Source: Streptomyces sp. HUAS ZL42 (lineage in GTDB: Bacteria; Actinomycetota; Actinomycetes; Streptomycetales; Streptomycetaceae). Taken from it: 64,000 nucleotides of DNA. The stretch lies in contig NZ_CP160403.1 of the NCBI RefSeq assembly GCF_040782645.1, positions 4,306,001 to 4,370,000 of the forward strand, written 5' to 3'. The notes beneath the pieces were generated by a model. That model was given only the letters and a program-made list of their open reading frames with translations. It had not been told where the DNA came from and made no database searches. A program made the translations under genes and the position numbers. Below, piece after piece: positions 50,625-59,160 of this stretch (its first letter is position 1; each line of letters opens with the position of its first letter).

Positions 50625-51557
50625 ATGGCCGCTCTCGGATGGCTCACTCCCCGTAGGCGCTCCGCCACGGCGCGGAGCGTGTTGGCAGGCGAGGCCTCGG
50701 CGGAGGCTGCCCGCAAGTCGTCGCAGGAGACAGAAGTCTCCGACGCAATCGACAGCTCGGACACCGAACCGGAGTTCCCGGTGCTCGGTGACGACAAGGC
50801 CGCCGCCTTCTTCGACCTCGACAACACCGTCATGCAGGGCGCCGCGCTGTTCCACTTCGGGCGGGGCCTGTACAAACGGAAGTTCTTCGAGACGCGCGAC
50901 CTCGCGAGGTTCGCCTGGCAGCAGGCGTGGTTCCGGCTCGCCGGCGTCGAGGACCCGGAACACATGCAGGACGCGCGGGACTCGGCGCTGTCGATCGTCA
51001 AGGGCCACCGTGTCTCCGAGCTGATGTCGATCGGCGAGGAGATCTACGACGAGTACATGGCCGAGCGCATCTGGCCGGGCACGCGGGCGCTGGCCCAGGC
51101 ACACTTGGACGCGGGCCAGAAGGTATGGCTGGTCACGGCGGCGCCGGTGGAGATCGCCCAGGTGATCGCACGTCGGCTGGGCCTGACGGGCGCGCTGGGT
51201 ACGGTGGCGGAGTCGGTGGAGGGCGTCTACACGGGCAAGCTGGTCGGCGAGCCGCTGCACGGCCCGGCGAAGGCGGAGGCGGTCCGTGCGCTGGCGGCGG
51301 CGGAGGGCCTGGACCTGAGCCGCTGCGCGGCGTACAGCGACAGCCACAACGACATCCCGATGCTCTCCCTGGTCGGCCACCCCTACGCCATCAACCCGGA
51401 CACCAAGCTCCGCAAACACGCCCGCCAACTGGACTGGCGCCTACGCGACTACCGCACGGGCCGAAAGGCAGCGAAGGTCGGCATCCCGGCGGCGGGGGTG
51501 GGCGCGGTGGCAGGCGGCACGGCAGCAGCGATCGCACTGCACCGGCGACGCCGGTAG
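50625..51557 (+). CDS. HAD-IB family hydrolase (SerB-like)
   Basis: The 310-residue protein has HAD motif I AFFDLDNTV (about residues 63-71), motif II VTAAP, and motifs III/IV in CAAYSDSHNDIPMLSLVGHP. This matches the subfamily IB phosphatases such as phosphoserine phosphatase relatives. The N-terminal 55 residues are variable and the C-terminus has a glycine/alanine hydrophobic segment (VGIPAAGVGAVAGGTAAAIA) ending in basic HRRRR, possibly a membrane anchor. Start ATG 50625; a TATGCT lies 6 bp upstream, so the message may be leaderless. Confidence 0.88.
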   Translation: MAALGWLTPRRRSATARSVLAGEASAEAARKSSQETEVSDAIDSSDTEPEFPVLGDDKAAAFFDLDNTVMQGAALFHFGRGLYKRKFFETRDLARFAWQQAWFRLAGVEDPEHMQDARDSALSIVKGHRVSELMSIGEEIYDEYMAERIWPGTRALAQAHLDAGQKVWLVTAAPVEIAQVIARRLGLTGALGTVAESVEGVYTGKLVGEPLHGPAKAEAVRALAAAEGLDLSRCAAYSDSHNDIPMLSLVGHPYAINPDTKLRKHARQLDWRLRDYRTGRKAAKVGIPAAGVGAVAGGTAAAIALHRRRR

Positions 51558-51754
51558 CCTCCGGCGGGTGCGGGTGCGGGTGCTGCGGGTGTGGGTGCGG
51601 GTGGCTGGTGGCGCCTGCTGCCGGTGGGCGGGTCGGGGGCGTGGTGGTACGGCGAGTCCGTCGCGGGTTGCGCCCCTCTGCCCGCTGCCACTGTGAACGG
51701 CGTGGGGACCAGCTAAGCGACGGCCTGCGCCGCACCACCACACCCCACTCCGGC

Positions 51755-52112
51755 GCGTGGGCGACTGCCGGTACGTGGTCGCACGGAACTACGCGACGCT
51801 GAGCCACCCCGCCGGCCCCCGAGACCACCACCCCCCACTCCGCTGCGTGGGCGACTGCCGGTATGCAGTCGCACGGAACTACGCGACGCTGAGCCGCCGC
51901 ACCGGCCCCCGAGACCACCACCCCCCACTCCGCTGCGTGGGCGACTGCCGGTACGTGGTCGCACGGAACTACGCGACGCTGAACCACCCCGCCGGCCCCC
52001 GAGACCACCACCACCCCCCACTCCGCTGCGTGGGCGACTGCCGGTACGTAGTCGCACGGAACTACGCGACGCTGAGCCACCCCGCCGGCCCGCGAGAACA
52101 CGCGGCACTCCA
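51755..52112 (+). repeat. four tandem units of 90-93 bp with coding-like composition
   Basis: Units begin at 51755, 51845, 51935 and 52028 with GCGTGGGCGACTGCCGGTA; periods are 90, 90 and 93 bp. Each contains CGTAGT or CGTGGT...ACTACG, which can form a small hairpin with G-U wobble kept in three of four units. The plus frame through 51757 is open across all units. In unit one it has G/C at 23, 17 and 27 of 30 first, second and third positions, a pattern typical of Streptomyces genes. It encodes 30-residue repeats with VGDCRY...VARNYATLSHPAGP. No ribosome site is found. Confidence 0.75.
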
Positions 52113-52269
52113 CCACCCCGCCCGCCCGCGGCGGCGCCCAGCCGCCCCGCCCATTTCCGGACACGCGACGCCCCGTCACCCCGCCCGTCCGCGAGAACAC
52201 GCGGCACTCCACCACTCCGGCGGCCCGCGCGCTGCGCCCAGCCGCCCCGCCCATCCGTGGGCACGCGCG

Positions 52270-52385
52270 ACGCCCCGTCACTCCGTCAGTCCGCGGGCAT
52301 GCGTGCCGCCTGGGGCGGCACGGGTGGGCGCGGGCGGCACCCCGTCAGCGCCGGGCTGCGCGACCCACCCCGCGCCGGCCACGAC
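52270..52385. repeat. dispersed intergenic repeat copy
   Basis: GTCAGTCCGCGGGCATGCGT and the following GGGGCGGCACGGGTGGGCGC...CAGCGCCGGGCTGCGCGACCC match sequence in the lysS-argS gap and at 58990-59125. Non-coding, between the tandem array and the bldN promoter region. Confidence 0.75.
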
Positions 52386-52750
52386 GCCGCCTCGCCTGTC
52401 ACCCGGCTGACCAACCCAGACAGAAACGCCGCCCACACAGCGAACCCGGCCAATCCAGACCTCATACCCCCCGCGCCCCTTCCCCAGCCCCCTTGTCCGC
52501 ACACCGCCACAACACGCCCCACACCCATCCGAAAACCGAACCCAACCGATCAACAACCTGTCACTCTCCGGCACTTGAGCGACCGTCAATCGGTTACAGA
52601 AGCGACGTAATCGATGATTTGAGCAACTGGGTGTAGCAGCGCCTATACGAAGCGTTATTCTCCTCAGACGCAAACCGGTACCCCTCCGTCGCCACGACGG
52701 GTGAACGGTCCCGCACTGCACGTGATGGAAGCTCTGCCTCTGGGAGTCCC
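52386..52750 (+). other. bldN upstream region
   Basis: This 365-bp stretch has no supported gene. It drops in GC content near 52600-52680, as expected for the promoters of bldN, a tightly regulated developmental gene. No exact BldD or BldM box could be fixed by eye. Confidence 0.45.
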
Positions 52751-53530
52751 GTGTACCCACACGTCGGGGTTGACGCCTCGGGCCTGGCTACGCTGCGCGC
52801 AACGGTCGCGACGGTCCAAGACCTGTTGCGCGGCTGCGTCCCCACCGCGCACGCCGTCCCGGCCTTCGCCACCGCCGCCCCCGTAGGCCCGTGCTACGCA
52901 CTGACCGAGGGCAGCGCCACCGTCGGCAGACGAGGCCGAGGCGCCGGTGCGGCCACCGCACGCCGCCCGGCCGCCGACAGCGACAGCGCCCGGATGATGG
53001 ACCTCGTGGAGCGCGCCCAAGCCGGCGAGGCCGACGCCTTCGGCCGCCTCTACGACCAGTACAGCGACACGGTCTACCGCTACATCTACTACCGCGTGGG
53101 CGGCAAGGCGACCGCCGAGGACCTCACCAGCGAGACGTTCCTGCGCGCCCTGCGCCGCATCGGCACCTTCACCTGGCAGGGCCGCGACTTCGGCGCCTGG
53201 CTCGTCACCATCGCCCGCAACCTCGTCGCCGACCACTTCAAGTCCAGCCGCTTCCGGCTGGAGGTGACGACCGGCGAGATGCTCGACGCCAACGAGGTCG
53301 AGCGTTCACCCGAGGACTCCGTCCTCGAGTCGCTCTCCAACGCCGCCCTCCTCGACGCCGTACGACGGCTCAACCCGCAGCAGCAGGAGTGCGTGACCCT
53401 CCGCTTCCTCCAGGGCCTCTCCGTCGCCGAGACCGCGCGCGTGATGGGCAAGAACGAGGGCGCCATCAAGACCCTCCAGTACCGCGCGGTGCGCACCCTC
53501 GCCCGGCTCCTGCCGGACGACGCCCGGTGA
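52751..53530 (+). CDS. bldN: developmental ECF sigma factor BldN (pro-form)
   Basis: The 259-residue protein starts at GTG 52751 after GGGAG and opens with MYPHVGVDASGLATLRATV as in Streptomyces BldN/AdsA. Residues 1 to about 85 form the pro-sequence removed by proteolysis in relatives. Sigma region 2 (about 93-160; AFGRLYDQYSDTVYRYIYYR and FLRALRRIGTFTWQGRDFGA) and region 4 (about 190-255; LRFLQGLSVAETARVMGKNE) are complete. It directs chaplin, rodlin and bldM transcription for aerial hyphae. The partner anti-sigma gene rsbN follows. Confidence 0.94.
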   Translation: MYPHVGVDASGLATLRATVATVQDLLRGCVPTAHAVPAFATAAPVGPCYALTEGSATVGRRGRGAGAATARRPAADSDSARMMDLVERAQAGEADAFGRLYDQYSDTVYRYIYYRVGGKATAEDLTSETFLRALRRIGTFTWQGRDFGAWLVTIARNLVADHFKSSRFRLEVTTGEMLDANEVERSPEDSVLESLSNAALLDAVRRLNPQQQECVTLRFLQGLSVAETARVMGKNEGAIKTLQYRAVRTLARLLPDDAR

Positions 53531-53608
53531 GCCGACGGCTACTCTCAGCGACACCCAACTCACGGTCCGTGAAAGCCTGTTGACTTCCCGATCCGATCAT
53601 CCGCCGTC

Positions 53609-53637
53609 CGTAACCCAAGTGCCACGCCGCTCGTTGT
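53609..53637 (+). promoter_or_regulatory. sigma-BldN-type promoter of rsbN
   Basis: CGTAAC, 17 bp, CGTTGT closely matches the sigma-BldN consensus CGTAAC-N16/17-CGTTGA. It lies 131 bp upstream of the rsbN start, so BldN would activate its own anti-sigma factor, a negative feedback loop. Confidence 0.6.
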
Positions 53638-53767
53638 GCGGGATGCAGGCTCCCTGTGGTCACTCCCTGGCCGACTCCGATCACTCGATCGTGTGGATGT
53701 GGTCAGGGCGTGCAACCCTCAGGACCCCCTGGGGAGTCGACCGTCATGACGAGAGGAGGTGCCGCCA

Positions 53768-54982
53768 GTGATCGCGAACGTATCGGCGCACCGGCGGGCG
53801 AACGCCTTCGCCCAGGCCCTGGAGGACCAGTCCGACCAGGGCACGGCGGCCGAGCAGTCCGAAGGATCGGCACCGTCCCCGGCTGCTGCGGAGAAGACCG
53901 AGCAGGGCCACCTGTTGGCCCTCGCGACGAGTCTCGGCGAGCTGCCCAAACCGGAGCTGGACCCCGAGGTCAAGGTCGTCCAGCGGGCCCAATTGGTGGC
54001 CGCGTTCGAGGCCATGCTGCGGGAGGGCGCGGGAGGCGAGGCGGACCCTTCGGTGCCCGAGCAGCGTTCCCATCGGGCCCGCGGTGCTCACCGGGCGACC
54101 CCACTGGGCAAGCTCCGCCCGCGTTCCCGGCTCGCCAAGGGCCTCACCGCGGGCGGACTGAGCGTCGGTGTGGCCGCGGGAGCCTTCGGCGGAGTCGCCG
54201 CCGCGAGTTCGGACGCCCTGCCCGGTGACTCGCTGTACGGCCTCAAGCGAGGCATCGAGGACTTCAAGCTCAACTACCTGTCCGACGGGGAGGACGAGCG
54301 CGGTCAGGCCTATCTGGACCAGGCCTCGACCCGGCTCAGCGAGGCCCGGCGGCTGATGGACCGCGGCCGCGCCGGCCACCTCGACCACGAGTCCGTCGGC
54401 GAGATCCGCCGCGCCCTGTCCGGCGTGCAGCACGACGCGTCGGAAGGCCACCGGCTGCTGCACGAGGCCTATGAGCGCGACCCCGAGTCCCTGGGTCCCA
54501 TCCAGGCCCTCTCCACGTTCTCCCACTCGCACCGCCAGGCCTGGGGCGCACTCCGCGACAAGCTGCCCGTCCAGCTCGGGGACGTCAGCGAGCAGGTGTC
54601 GTCGGTGTTCGACGCCATAGACCAAGAGGTCGCCCCGCTGCAGTCCCTGCTGCCGCAGAACCCCGCCCAGGGCGGCGACGGCCGACAGGGCTCGGGATCC
54701 GCGTCCACCGGCCCGTCCGGCTCCGGCCAGTCGTCCGCGCCCAGCACCGGCCACGGCTCCTCCGACGGGAGCACGTCCAGCAGCCCCAGCAACCCGGTCG
54801 GCACAGGCAACAGCGACGGCCTCCTCGGCGGCACCACCGGCGGCCTGCTCGACCCGCCCCAGAGCACCGGCAGCGCCTCCCCGACCACCAGCTCGCCCAC
54901 CACCGAGCCGGACGTCACCCTTCCCCCACTCCTCCCGGGCCTCCTGCCCGGCCTGGGCATCAACGACGCGGACACCGACTAG
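53768..54982 (+). CDS. rsbN: anti-sigma factor RsbN (DUF5667 membrane protein)
   Basis: The 404-residue protein starts at GTG 53768, 8 nt after AGGAGG. The cytoplasmic N-terminus (about 1-110; IANVSAHRRANAFAQALEDQ) is the part that binds BldN in relatives. One membrane helix (about 122-142; AGGLSVGVAAGAFGGVAAAS) leads to an extracytoplasmic DUF5667 domain (PGDSLYGLKRGIEDFKLNYL onward) and a Ser/Gly/Pro/Thr-rich tail of about 100 residues. It holds sigma BldN inactive at the membrane. A very strong terminator follows. Confidence 0.9.
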   Translation: MIANVSAHRRANAFAQALEDQSDQGTAAEQSEGSAPSPAAAEKTEQGHLLALATSLGELPKPELDPEVKVVQRAQLVAAFEAMLREGAGGEADPSVPEQRSHRARGAHRATPLGKLRPRSRLAKGLTAGGLSVGVAAGAFGGVAAASSDALPGDSLYGLKRGIEDFKLNYLSDGEDERGQAYLDQASTRLSEARRLMDRGRAGHLDHESVGEIRRALSGVQHDASEGHRLLHEAYERDPESLGPIQALSTFSHSHRQAWGALRDKLPVQLGDVSEQVSSVFDAIDQEVAPLQSLLPQNPAQGGDGRQGSGSASTGPSGSGQSSAPSTGHGSSDGSTSSSPSNPVGTGNSDGLLGGTTGGLLDPPQSTGSASPTTSSPTTEPDVTLPPLLPGLLPGLGINDADTD

Positions 54983-54988
54983 ACAGCC

Positions 54989-55039
54989 GTACGACGACGG
55001 GGGCGCCCCTCCTCAGGAGGGGCGCCCCCGTCGTCGTAC
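54989..55039. terminator. 24-bp perfect-stem bidirectional terminator
   Basis: Arms 54989-55012 and 55016-55039 are exact complements around a 3-nt loop, one of the longest stems in the window. It separates convergent rsbN and the acyltransferase gene. Confidence 0.9.
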
Positions 55040-55057
55040 AAAGGCGGACGTCAGACT

Positions 55058-56113
55058 TCAGAAGAACACCGACCGCCGCTGCACCAACAACTTGTACAAC
55101 GTGTGCTGAATCTGCTCCCTCACCTGATCCGTCAGGTTGAACATCAGCATCGGATCCTCAGCCGCCTCCGGCGGATAGCCATCCGTCGGAATCGGCTCAC
55201 CGAACTGGATCGTCCACTTGGTCGGCAGCGGAATCGCCCCCAGCGGGCCGAGCCACGGGAACGTCGGCGTCAGCGGGAAGTACGGAAAGCCCAGCAACCT
55301 GGCCAGCGTTTTCGCGTTGCCGATCATCGGGAAGATCTCCTCCGCCCCGACGATCGAGCACGGAATGATCGGCGCGCCCTTGCGCAGGGCCGTGGAGACG
55401 AAGCCGCCCCGGCCGAAGCGCTGCAGCTTGTAGCGCTCGCCGAAGGGCTTGCCGATGCCCTTGAAGCCCTCCGGCATCACCCCGACCAGTTCGCCCTGCC
55501 CGAGCAGCCGTTCCGCGTCCTCGGCGCAGGCGAGGGTGTGGCCGAGCTTGCGGGCCAGCTCGTTGACCACCGGCAGTACGAAGACGAGATCGGCGGCCAG
55601 CAGCCGGAGGTGACGATTCGCCGGGTGATGGTCGTGGACGGCGACCTGCATCATCAGGCCGTCGAGCGGCAGCGTCCCGGAGTGGTTGGCGACGATCAGC
55701 GCCCCGCCCTCCGCCGGGATGTTCTCGACACCCTTCACCTCGACCCGGAAGTACTTCTCGTACACCGGGCGCAGCAGGGACATCAGGACCTGGTCGGTCA
55801 ACTCCTCGTCGTACCCGAAGTCGTCGACCTCGTAGTCCCCGGTGAGCCGGCGGCGCAGGAAGGCCAGCCCGCTCGCCACCCGGCGCTCCAGGCCACCGCC
55901 GTCCTCCTGCGGCCGCTGCGGCGGCTCTTCCTCACGCGTCACGGGAACATCATCCTGCGCGGCAGCCCTGCTGGGCAGGGGCTGGACCTCCCGGACCAGT
56001 GCGGGTTCGGCGTTCTTGAGCCGGCTCCCCGCGCCCCGGCGCCGCAGCGGCCGCTGTACGGCGCTCCCGCGGGACCGGTCGTCGTCGAACGGAATGACCT
56101 TGGCGTCCGCCAT
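55058..56113 (-). CDS. lysophospholipid acyltransferase family protein (PlsC-like)
   Basis: The 351-residue protein starts at ATG 56113 after GAGGAG. A roughly 100-residue charged, disordered N-terminus precedes the acyltransferase domain: NHSGTLPLDGLMMQ is an HX4D-like motif (NHSGTLPLD), then GVMPEGFKGIGKP and GAPIIPCSIVGAEE. It transfers acyl groups to lysophosphatidic acid or a related lipid at the membrane. It follows the epimerase gene by 14 bp, so both form an operon. Confidence 0.87.
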   Translation of the reverse strand: MADAKVIPFDDDRSRGSAVQRPLRRRGAGSRLKNAEPALVREVQPLPSRAAAQDDVPVTREEEPPQRPQEDGGGLERRVASGLAFLRRRLTGDYEVDDFGYDEELTDQVLMSLLRPVYEKYFRVEVKGVENIPAEGGALIVANHSGTLPLDGLMMQVAVHDHHPANRHLRLLAADLVFVLPVVNELARKLGHTLACAEDAERLLGQGELVGVMPEGFKGIGKPFGERYKLQRFGRGGFVSTALRKGAPIIPCSIVGAEEIFPMIGNAKTLARLLGFPYFPLTPTFPWLGPLGAIPLPTKWTIQFGEPIPTDGYPPEAAEDPMLMFNLTDQVREQIQHTLYKLLVQRRSVFF

Positions 56114-56127
56114 CGTTGATGCGCTCC

Positions 56128-57186
56128 TCAGTTGGCGCTCTGCGTCGGGTGGCCGCTGCCCGGCAAGGACAGCGCGGCGATCCGGTCGACGGCCCCCGCA
56201 AGGGCCTCCGGCGGCAGCAGCCCGGGTCCATGGCTGCGCGCGAAGTCCGCGAACGTCCCCGCGGTCGTGTACTTCGGCTGGAATCCCAGCGTCTCGCGCA
56301 TCTGGTCCGTCGCCACGACCCGGCCGTGCGTGAGCAGCCGGATCTGCTCGGGCGAGAAGTCCGTCATACCCAGCGTACGCACCAGTGAGCCCGCCCACGT
56401 GACCGCCGGAAGCAGCAGCGGCACCGTGGGGCGGCCGAGCCTCCTGGAGCACTGGGAGAGCAGCAGAACGCCGTCGCCGGCGATGTTGAAGGTGCCGCTG
56501 TTGAGCGTGCCTCGCTCCGGTTCGTGCGAGGCGATCCGCAGCACCTCGATCACGTCGTCCTCGTGCACGAACTGCAGCCGCGGGTCGTAGCCCAGCACGG
56601 TCGGCAGGATCGGCAGCGAGAAGTACGAGGCGAGGGGCGTGTCCGCGGTCGGGCCCAGGATGTTGGCGAACCGCAGCACGCACACGGCGACATCCGGCCG
56701 CCGCCGCGCGAAGCCCCGCACATACCCCTCGACCTCGACCGTGTCCTTCGCGAACCCGCCGCTGGGCAGCGACTTGGGCGGGGTCGTCTCGGTGAACACG
56801 GCCGGATCCCTGGGCGCGGACCCGTACACGTTCGTACTGGACTTGACGACCAGCCGCTTCACGTTCGGGGACTTCTGGCAGGCGCCGAGCAGCTGCATGG
56901 TGCCGATGACGTTGGTCTCCTTGACCGTGGCCCGGCTCCCGCTGCCCAGCGCGGTGGCCGTCACATCCATGTGGACGACCGTGTCGGCACCCGACTCGGC
57001 GAGCACGCGCGCAATGGTGGGCTGCCGGATGTCGGCCTGGATGAAGTCGGCGCCGCCCAGATGGTGCTCGGGCGGAACCGCGTCCACGGCCACGACCCGG
57101 TCCACCTGAGGGTCACGCTGGATCCGTCGTACGAACCGGCCCCCCAGCTGACGGGCCACTCCGGTCACGAGCACGACCTTGCCCAA
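56128..57186 (-). CDS. NAD-dependent epimerase/dehydratase (extended SDR)
   Basis: The 352-residue extended SDR starts at TTG 57186, 8 nt after GGAAGGAAGG. The NAD-binding loop VVLVTGVARQLGGRFVRRIQ deviates from TGxxGxxG, having a Gln-Leu between the glycines. No canonical YxxxK is seen: the region FAKDTVEVEGYVRGFARRRP carries Lys and Tyr in other spacing, so catalysis may be altered. It is conserved next to the PlsC-like gene in Streptomyces; the substrate is probably a nucleotide sugar or lipid head group. Confidence 0.83.
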   Translation of the reverse strand: MGKVVLVTGVARQLGGRFVRRIQRDPQVDRVVAVDAVPPEHHLGGADFIQADIRQPTIARVLAESGADTVVHMDVTATALGSGSRATVKETNVIGTMQLLGACQKSPNVKRLVVKSSTNVYGSAPRDPAVFTETTPPKSLPSGGFAKDTVEVEGYVRGFARRRPDVAVCVLRFANILGPTADTPLASYFSLPILPTVLGYDPRLQFVHEDDVIEVLRIASHEPERGTLNSGTFNIAGDGVLLLSQCSRRLGRPTVPLLLPAVTWAGSLVRTLGMTDFSPEQIRLLTHGRVVATDQMRETLGFQPKYTTAGTFADFARSHGPGLLPPEALAGAVDRIAALSLPGSGHPTQSAN

Positions 57187-57409
57187 GATCAGTGCCTTCC
57201 TTCCGCCCTCGTCCAGCCTTCGTCGTTCCGCTGCTCGTACCCTGCCGCGTTCCCCGTCTGACGGCCAACTTAGCGGGTCGATGTTGCGCTGTGATGACCA
57301 CCCGATGCACGAAGTGACGAGAAGTCGCGGTCATACGACCAGATCGGCCGGGGTGCAGGTCCGGCGTACGCACAGCATTCGGCCCACCGCACGATCCGAG
57401 CAATATGAG

Positions 57410-57441
57410 TGTGGCCCCCCACCATCCGGTGGGGGGCCACA
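57410..57441. terminator. hairpin terminator of the bS22 gene
   Basis: A perfect 14-bp stem TGTGGCCCCCCACC with a 4-nt loop lies 29 bp after the bS22-like stop codon, read leftward. The 223-bp gap to the epimerase start also holds that gene's promoter. Confidence 0.8.
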
Positions 57442-57469
57442 ACACGCTCTCGCGGCTCGCGTCGCGAAC

Positions 57470-57568
57470 TTACTTCTTGTTACGACGCTGAACGCGCGTG
57501 CGCTTGAGCAGCTTGCGGTGCTTCTTCTTGGCCATCCGCTTGCGCCGCTTCTTGATAACAGAGCCCAC
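57470..57568 (-). CDS. 30S ribosomal protein bS22 (AURKAIP1/COX24 domain), 32 residues
   Basis: The tiny, extremely basic protein starts at GTG 57568 (GAGGG five bases before) and reads [20 protein letters not shown], then [12 protein letters not shown]. It matches the AURKAIP1/COX24-type small ribosomal protein found in actinobacterial 30S subunits and often missed in annotation. It is expected at the decoding face of 16S rRNA. A terminator follows. Confidence 0.9.
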   Translation of the reverse strand: MGSVIKKRRKRMAKKKHRKLLKRTRVQRRNKK

Positions 57569-57752
57569 GACTACCCTCGCTCACTTCTCATCACTCGGTG
57601 TTTGGGCGCCATGGGCCCACACGACCTACGAGGGGCTAGCCTACCCGCCCGAGCGCTGAGGTCGTAATCGAGGGTGCGGGGAGACCCGGGAAGTGCCCTG
57701 TACTGCCTTTACCGCAATGTACTTCCCTGGTGCGGATCTCCCCACGACGCCT

Positions 57753-57965
57753 TCAGGCGGTTTCCACCCCCACATAGCTCTCGCGGAGGTACTCGTGTAC
57801 CGCTTGCTCCGGGACGCGGAAGGACCGCCCCACCCGGATCGCGGGCAGATGACCGCTGTGCACCAACCGGTACACGGTCATCTTCGACACTCGCATCACC
57901 GAGGCGACTTCCGCCACGGTAAGGAACTGAACCTCGTTCAGAGGCCTCTCGCCAGCTGCAGCCAT
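57753..57965 (-). CDS. BldC-like MerR-type helix-turn-helix protein
   Basis: The 70-residue protein starts at ATG 57965 and is almost entirely a winged HTH: FLTVAEVASVMRVSKMTVYR, then LVHSGHLPAIRVGRSFRVPE. This is the excisionase/MerR-type domain of developmental regulator BldC and its close paralogue. The C-terminal AVHEYLRESYVGVETA helix is typical of the paralogue beside bldN in Streptomyces rather than BldC itself. Likely a nucleoid-type or sporulation-linked DNA-binding protein. Confidence 0.88.
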   Translation of the reverse strand: MAAAGERPLNEVQFLTVAEVASVMRVSKMTVYRLVHSGHLPAIRVGRSFRVPEQAVHEYLRESYVGVETA

Positions 57966-58094
57966 GACACACCTGAACCTTCCGCACTCGACGGCCACCG
58001 GCTTCCCCTTCCGGTGACTCTTCGTCGTTGCGTGCTCACTCCCCAATGTAGGGGCGGGTGATGCGAGTGGGGAAGAGGTGCACCCATCGGCGGC

Positions 58095-58910
58095 CTACTG
58101 TGACAGACACGCTCGATTGAGTACGTAGCGGGTAAGCGGCCGGTAGTAATCAGACCGCACAGCGTCATCAAGTGGAACGACGACGGACACGGACCCCTCG
58201 ACCTCGCCCACGAAGAGCGCGGGGTCATCGGTATCCGCGAGACCAATGGCCTCAAACCCCAGCTGACCTGCTCCGCAGACCCACCCGTGATCCCCGATGA
58301 CAAGCTCGGGCAACGGCCCGCCCTGCTCGGCCGCGGCGGCCAGGGCCGTCCGAACCGGGAGGGGCGAGTGACTGTGTGCGCCGGGCTCACTACCGGGGCG
58401 TGCGACGCCGGGTTCCCGGACGAGCGCGACTCCTCGTACGTAGTCAAGGTTGTACGTGCGTAGACCGAACCGGGTCGTTATGTCGACACAGCGACCCTGC
58501 GCCGGGGTGAGGACGGTACATCCAGCCGCCGACAGCGCGTCTGCCAGAGCGGCGTAGAACCCGAGCAGCCGCTGCGGGTGCCCGGTGCCGAGAAGCACGG
58601 GCGCGCGGCCCTGCGCGGCGGCCGCGAGCCGTTCCGCAAAGGCGTTGAGGGCAGCCAGCGTGCGCTCCGGATCGATCACGTCGTGGCCGGCCGTGTGCTG
58701 CGGATCGGCCGAAACCCCACACTTGTCAGCCATCAACTCGATCAATTCCAATGACCCCCACGACCGTTCAGGATCGATCCCGATCAGTACCCGGGGGTCA
58801 CGAGCCGCGAACAGCCGATAGCTGCGCAGACTCTCCTCCCGCAAGGTCGCCACAGGCCCAGCAAGCCGAGCAGCAAGCAGATGAGCGCGCAGCGCGCCGG
58901 TGCTCAACAC
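58095..58910 (-). CDS. phosphatase-like protein (conserved actinobacterial)
   Basis: The 271-residue cytosolic protein starts at GTG 58910 with no clear ribosome site. Conserved-looking blocks are LIGIDPERSWGSLELIELMA, VLLGTGHPQRLLGFYAALAD, GLRTYNLDYVRGVALV and LVIGDHGWVCGAGQLGFEAI. It is usually annotated as a phosphatase from GTGHP and DHG, which could bind phosphate and metal, but no standard phosphatase family is certain. Its position beside the BldC-like gene is conserved in Streptomyces. Confidence 0.65.
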   Translation of the reverse strand: MLSTGALRAHLLAARLAGPVATLREESLRSYRLFAARDPRVLIGIDPERSWGSLELIELMADKCGVSADPQHTAGHDVIDPERTLAALNAFAERLAAAAQGRAPVLLGTGHPQRLLGFYAALADALSAAGCTVLTPAQGRCVDITTRFGLRTYNLDYVRGVALVREPGVARPGSEPGAHSHSPLPVRTALAAAAEQGGPLPELVIGDHGWVCGAGQLGFEAIGLADTDDPALFVGEVEGSVSVVVPLDDAVRSDYYRPLTRYVLNRACLSQ

Positions 58911-58989
58911 GTCAGCGATGGTGACGGACGGGCGAAGGGGCAGGCACGGGAACCGGGAAACACCGCACAGTTGGCGTAACGCACGGCAT

Positions 58990-59125
58990 GCGCAGCCACG
59001 CCGTCAGACTGCGGGCATGAGTGCCGCCTGGGGCGATGGGGGTCCCCCCACTCGAGCGAAGTCGAGAGTGGGGGAGGGTGGGCGCAGGCGGCACCCGTCA
59101 GCGCCGGGCTGCGCGACCCACCGGC
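58990..59125. repeat. dispersed intergenic repeat copy with hairpin module
   Basis: GTCAGACTGCGGGCATGAGT...CAGCGCCGGGCTGCGCGACC parallels 52270-52385, but the middle carries a hairpin module (about 59036-59077: GGTCCCCCCACTC and GAGTGGGGGAGG around GAGCGAAGTCGA) also present at 34926-34968. Located between the phosphatase-like gene and acuC. Confidence 0.75.
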
Positions 59126-59160
59126 GGCCCGCACCAATCCCCGCGCACTTGTTCAACCGC

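Noticed and set aside
51391..52281. Long minus-strand frame across the tandem array
   Set aside because: It stays open only because the repeat period is a multiple of three and GC is high; it also overlaps the end of the HAD gene antisense.
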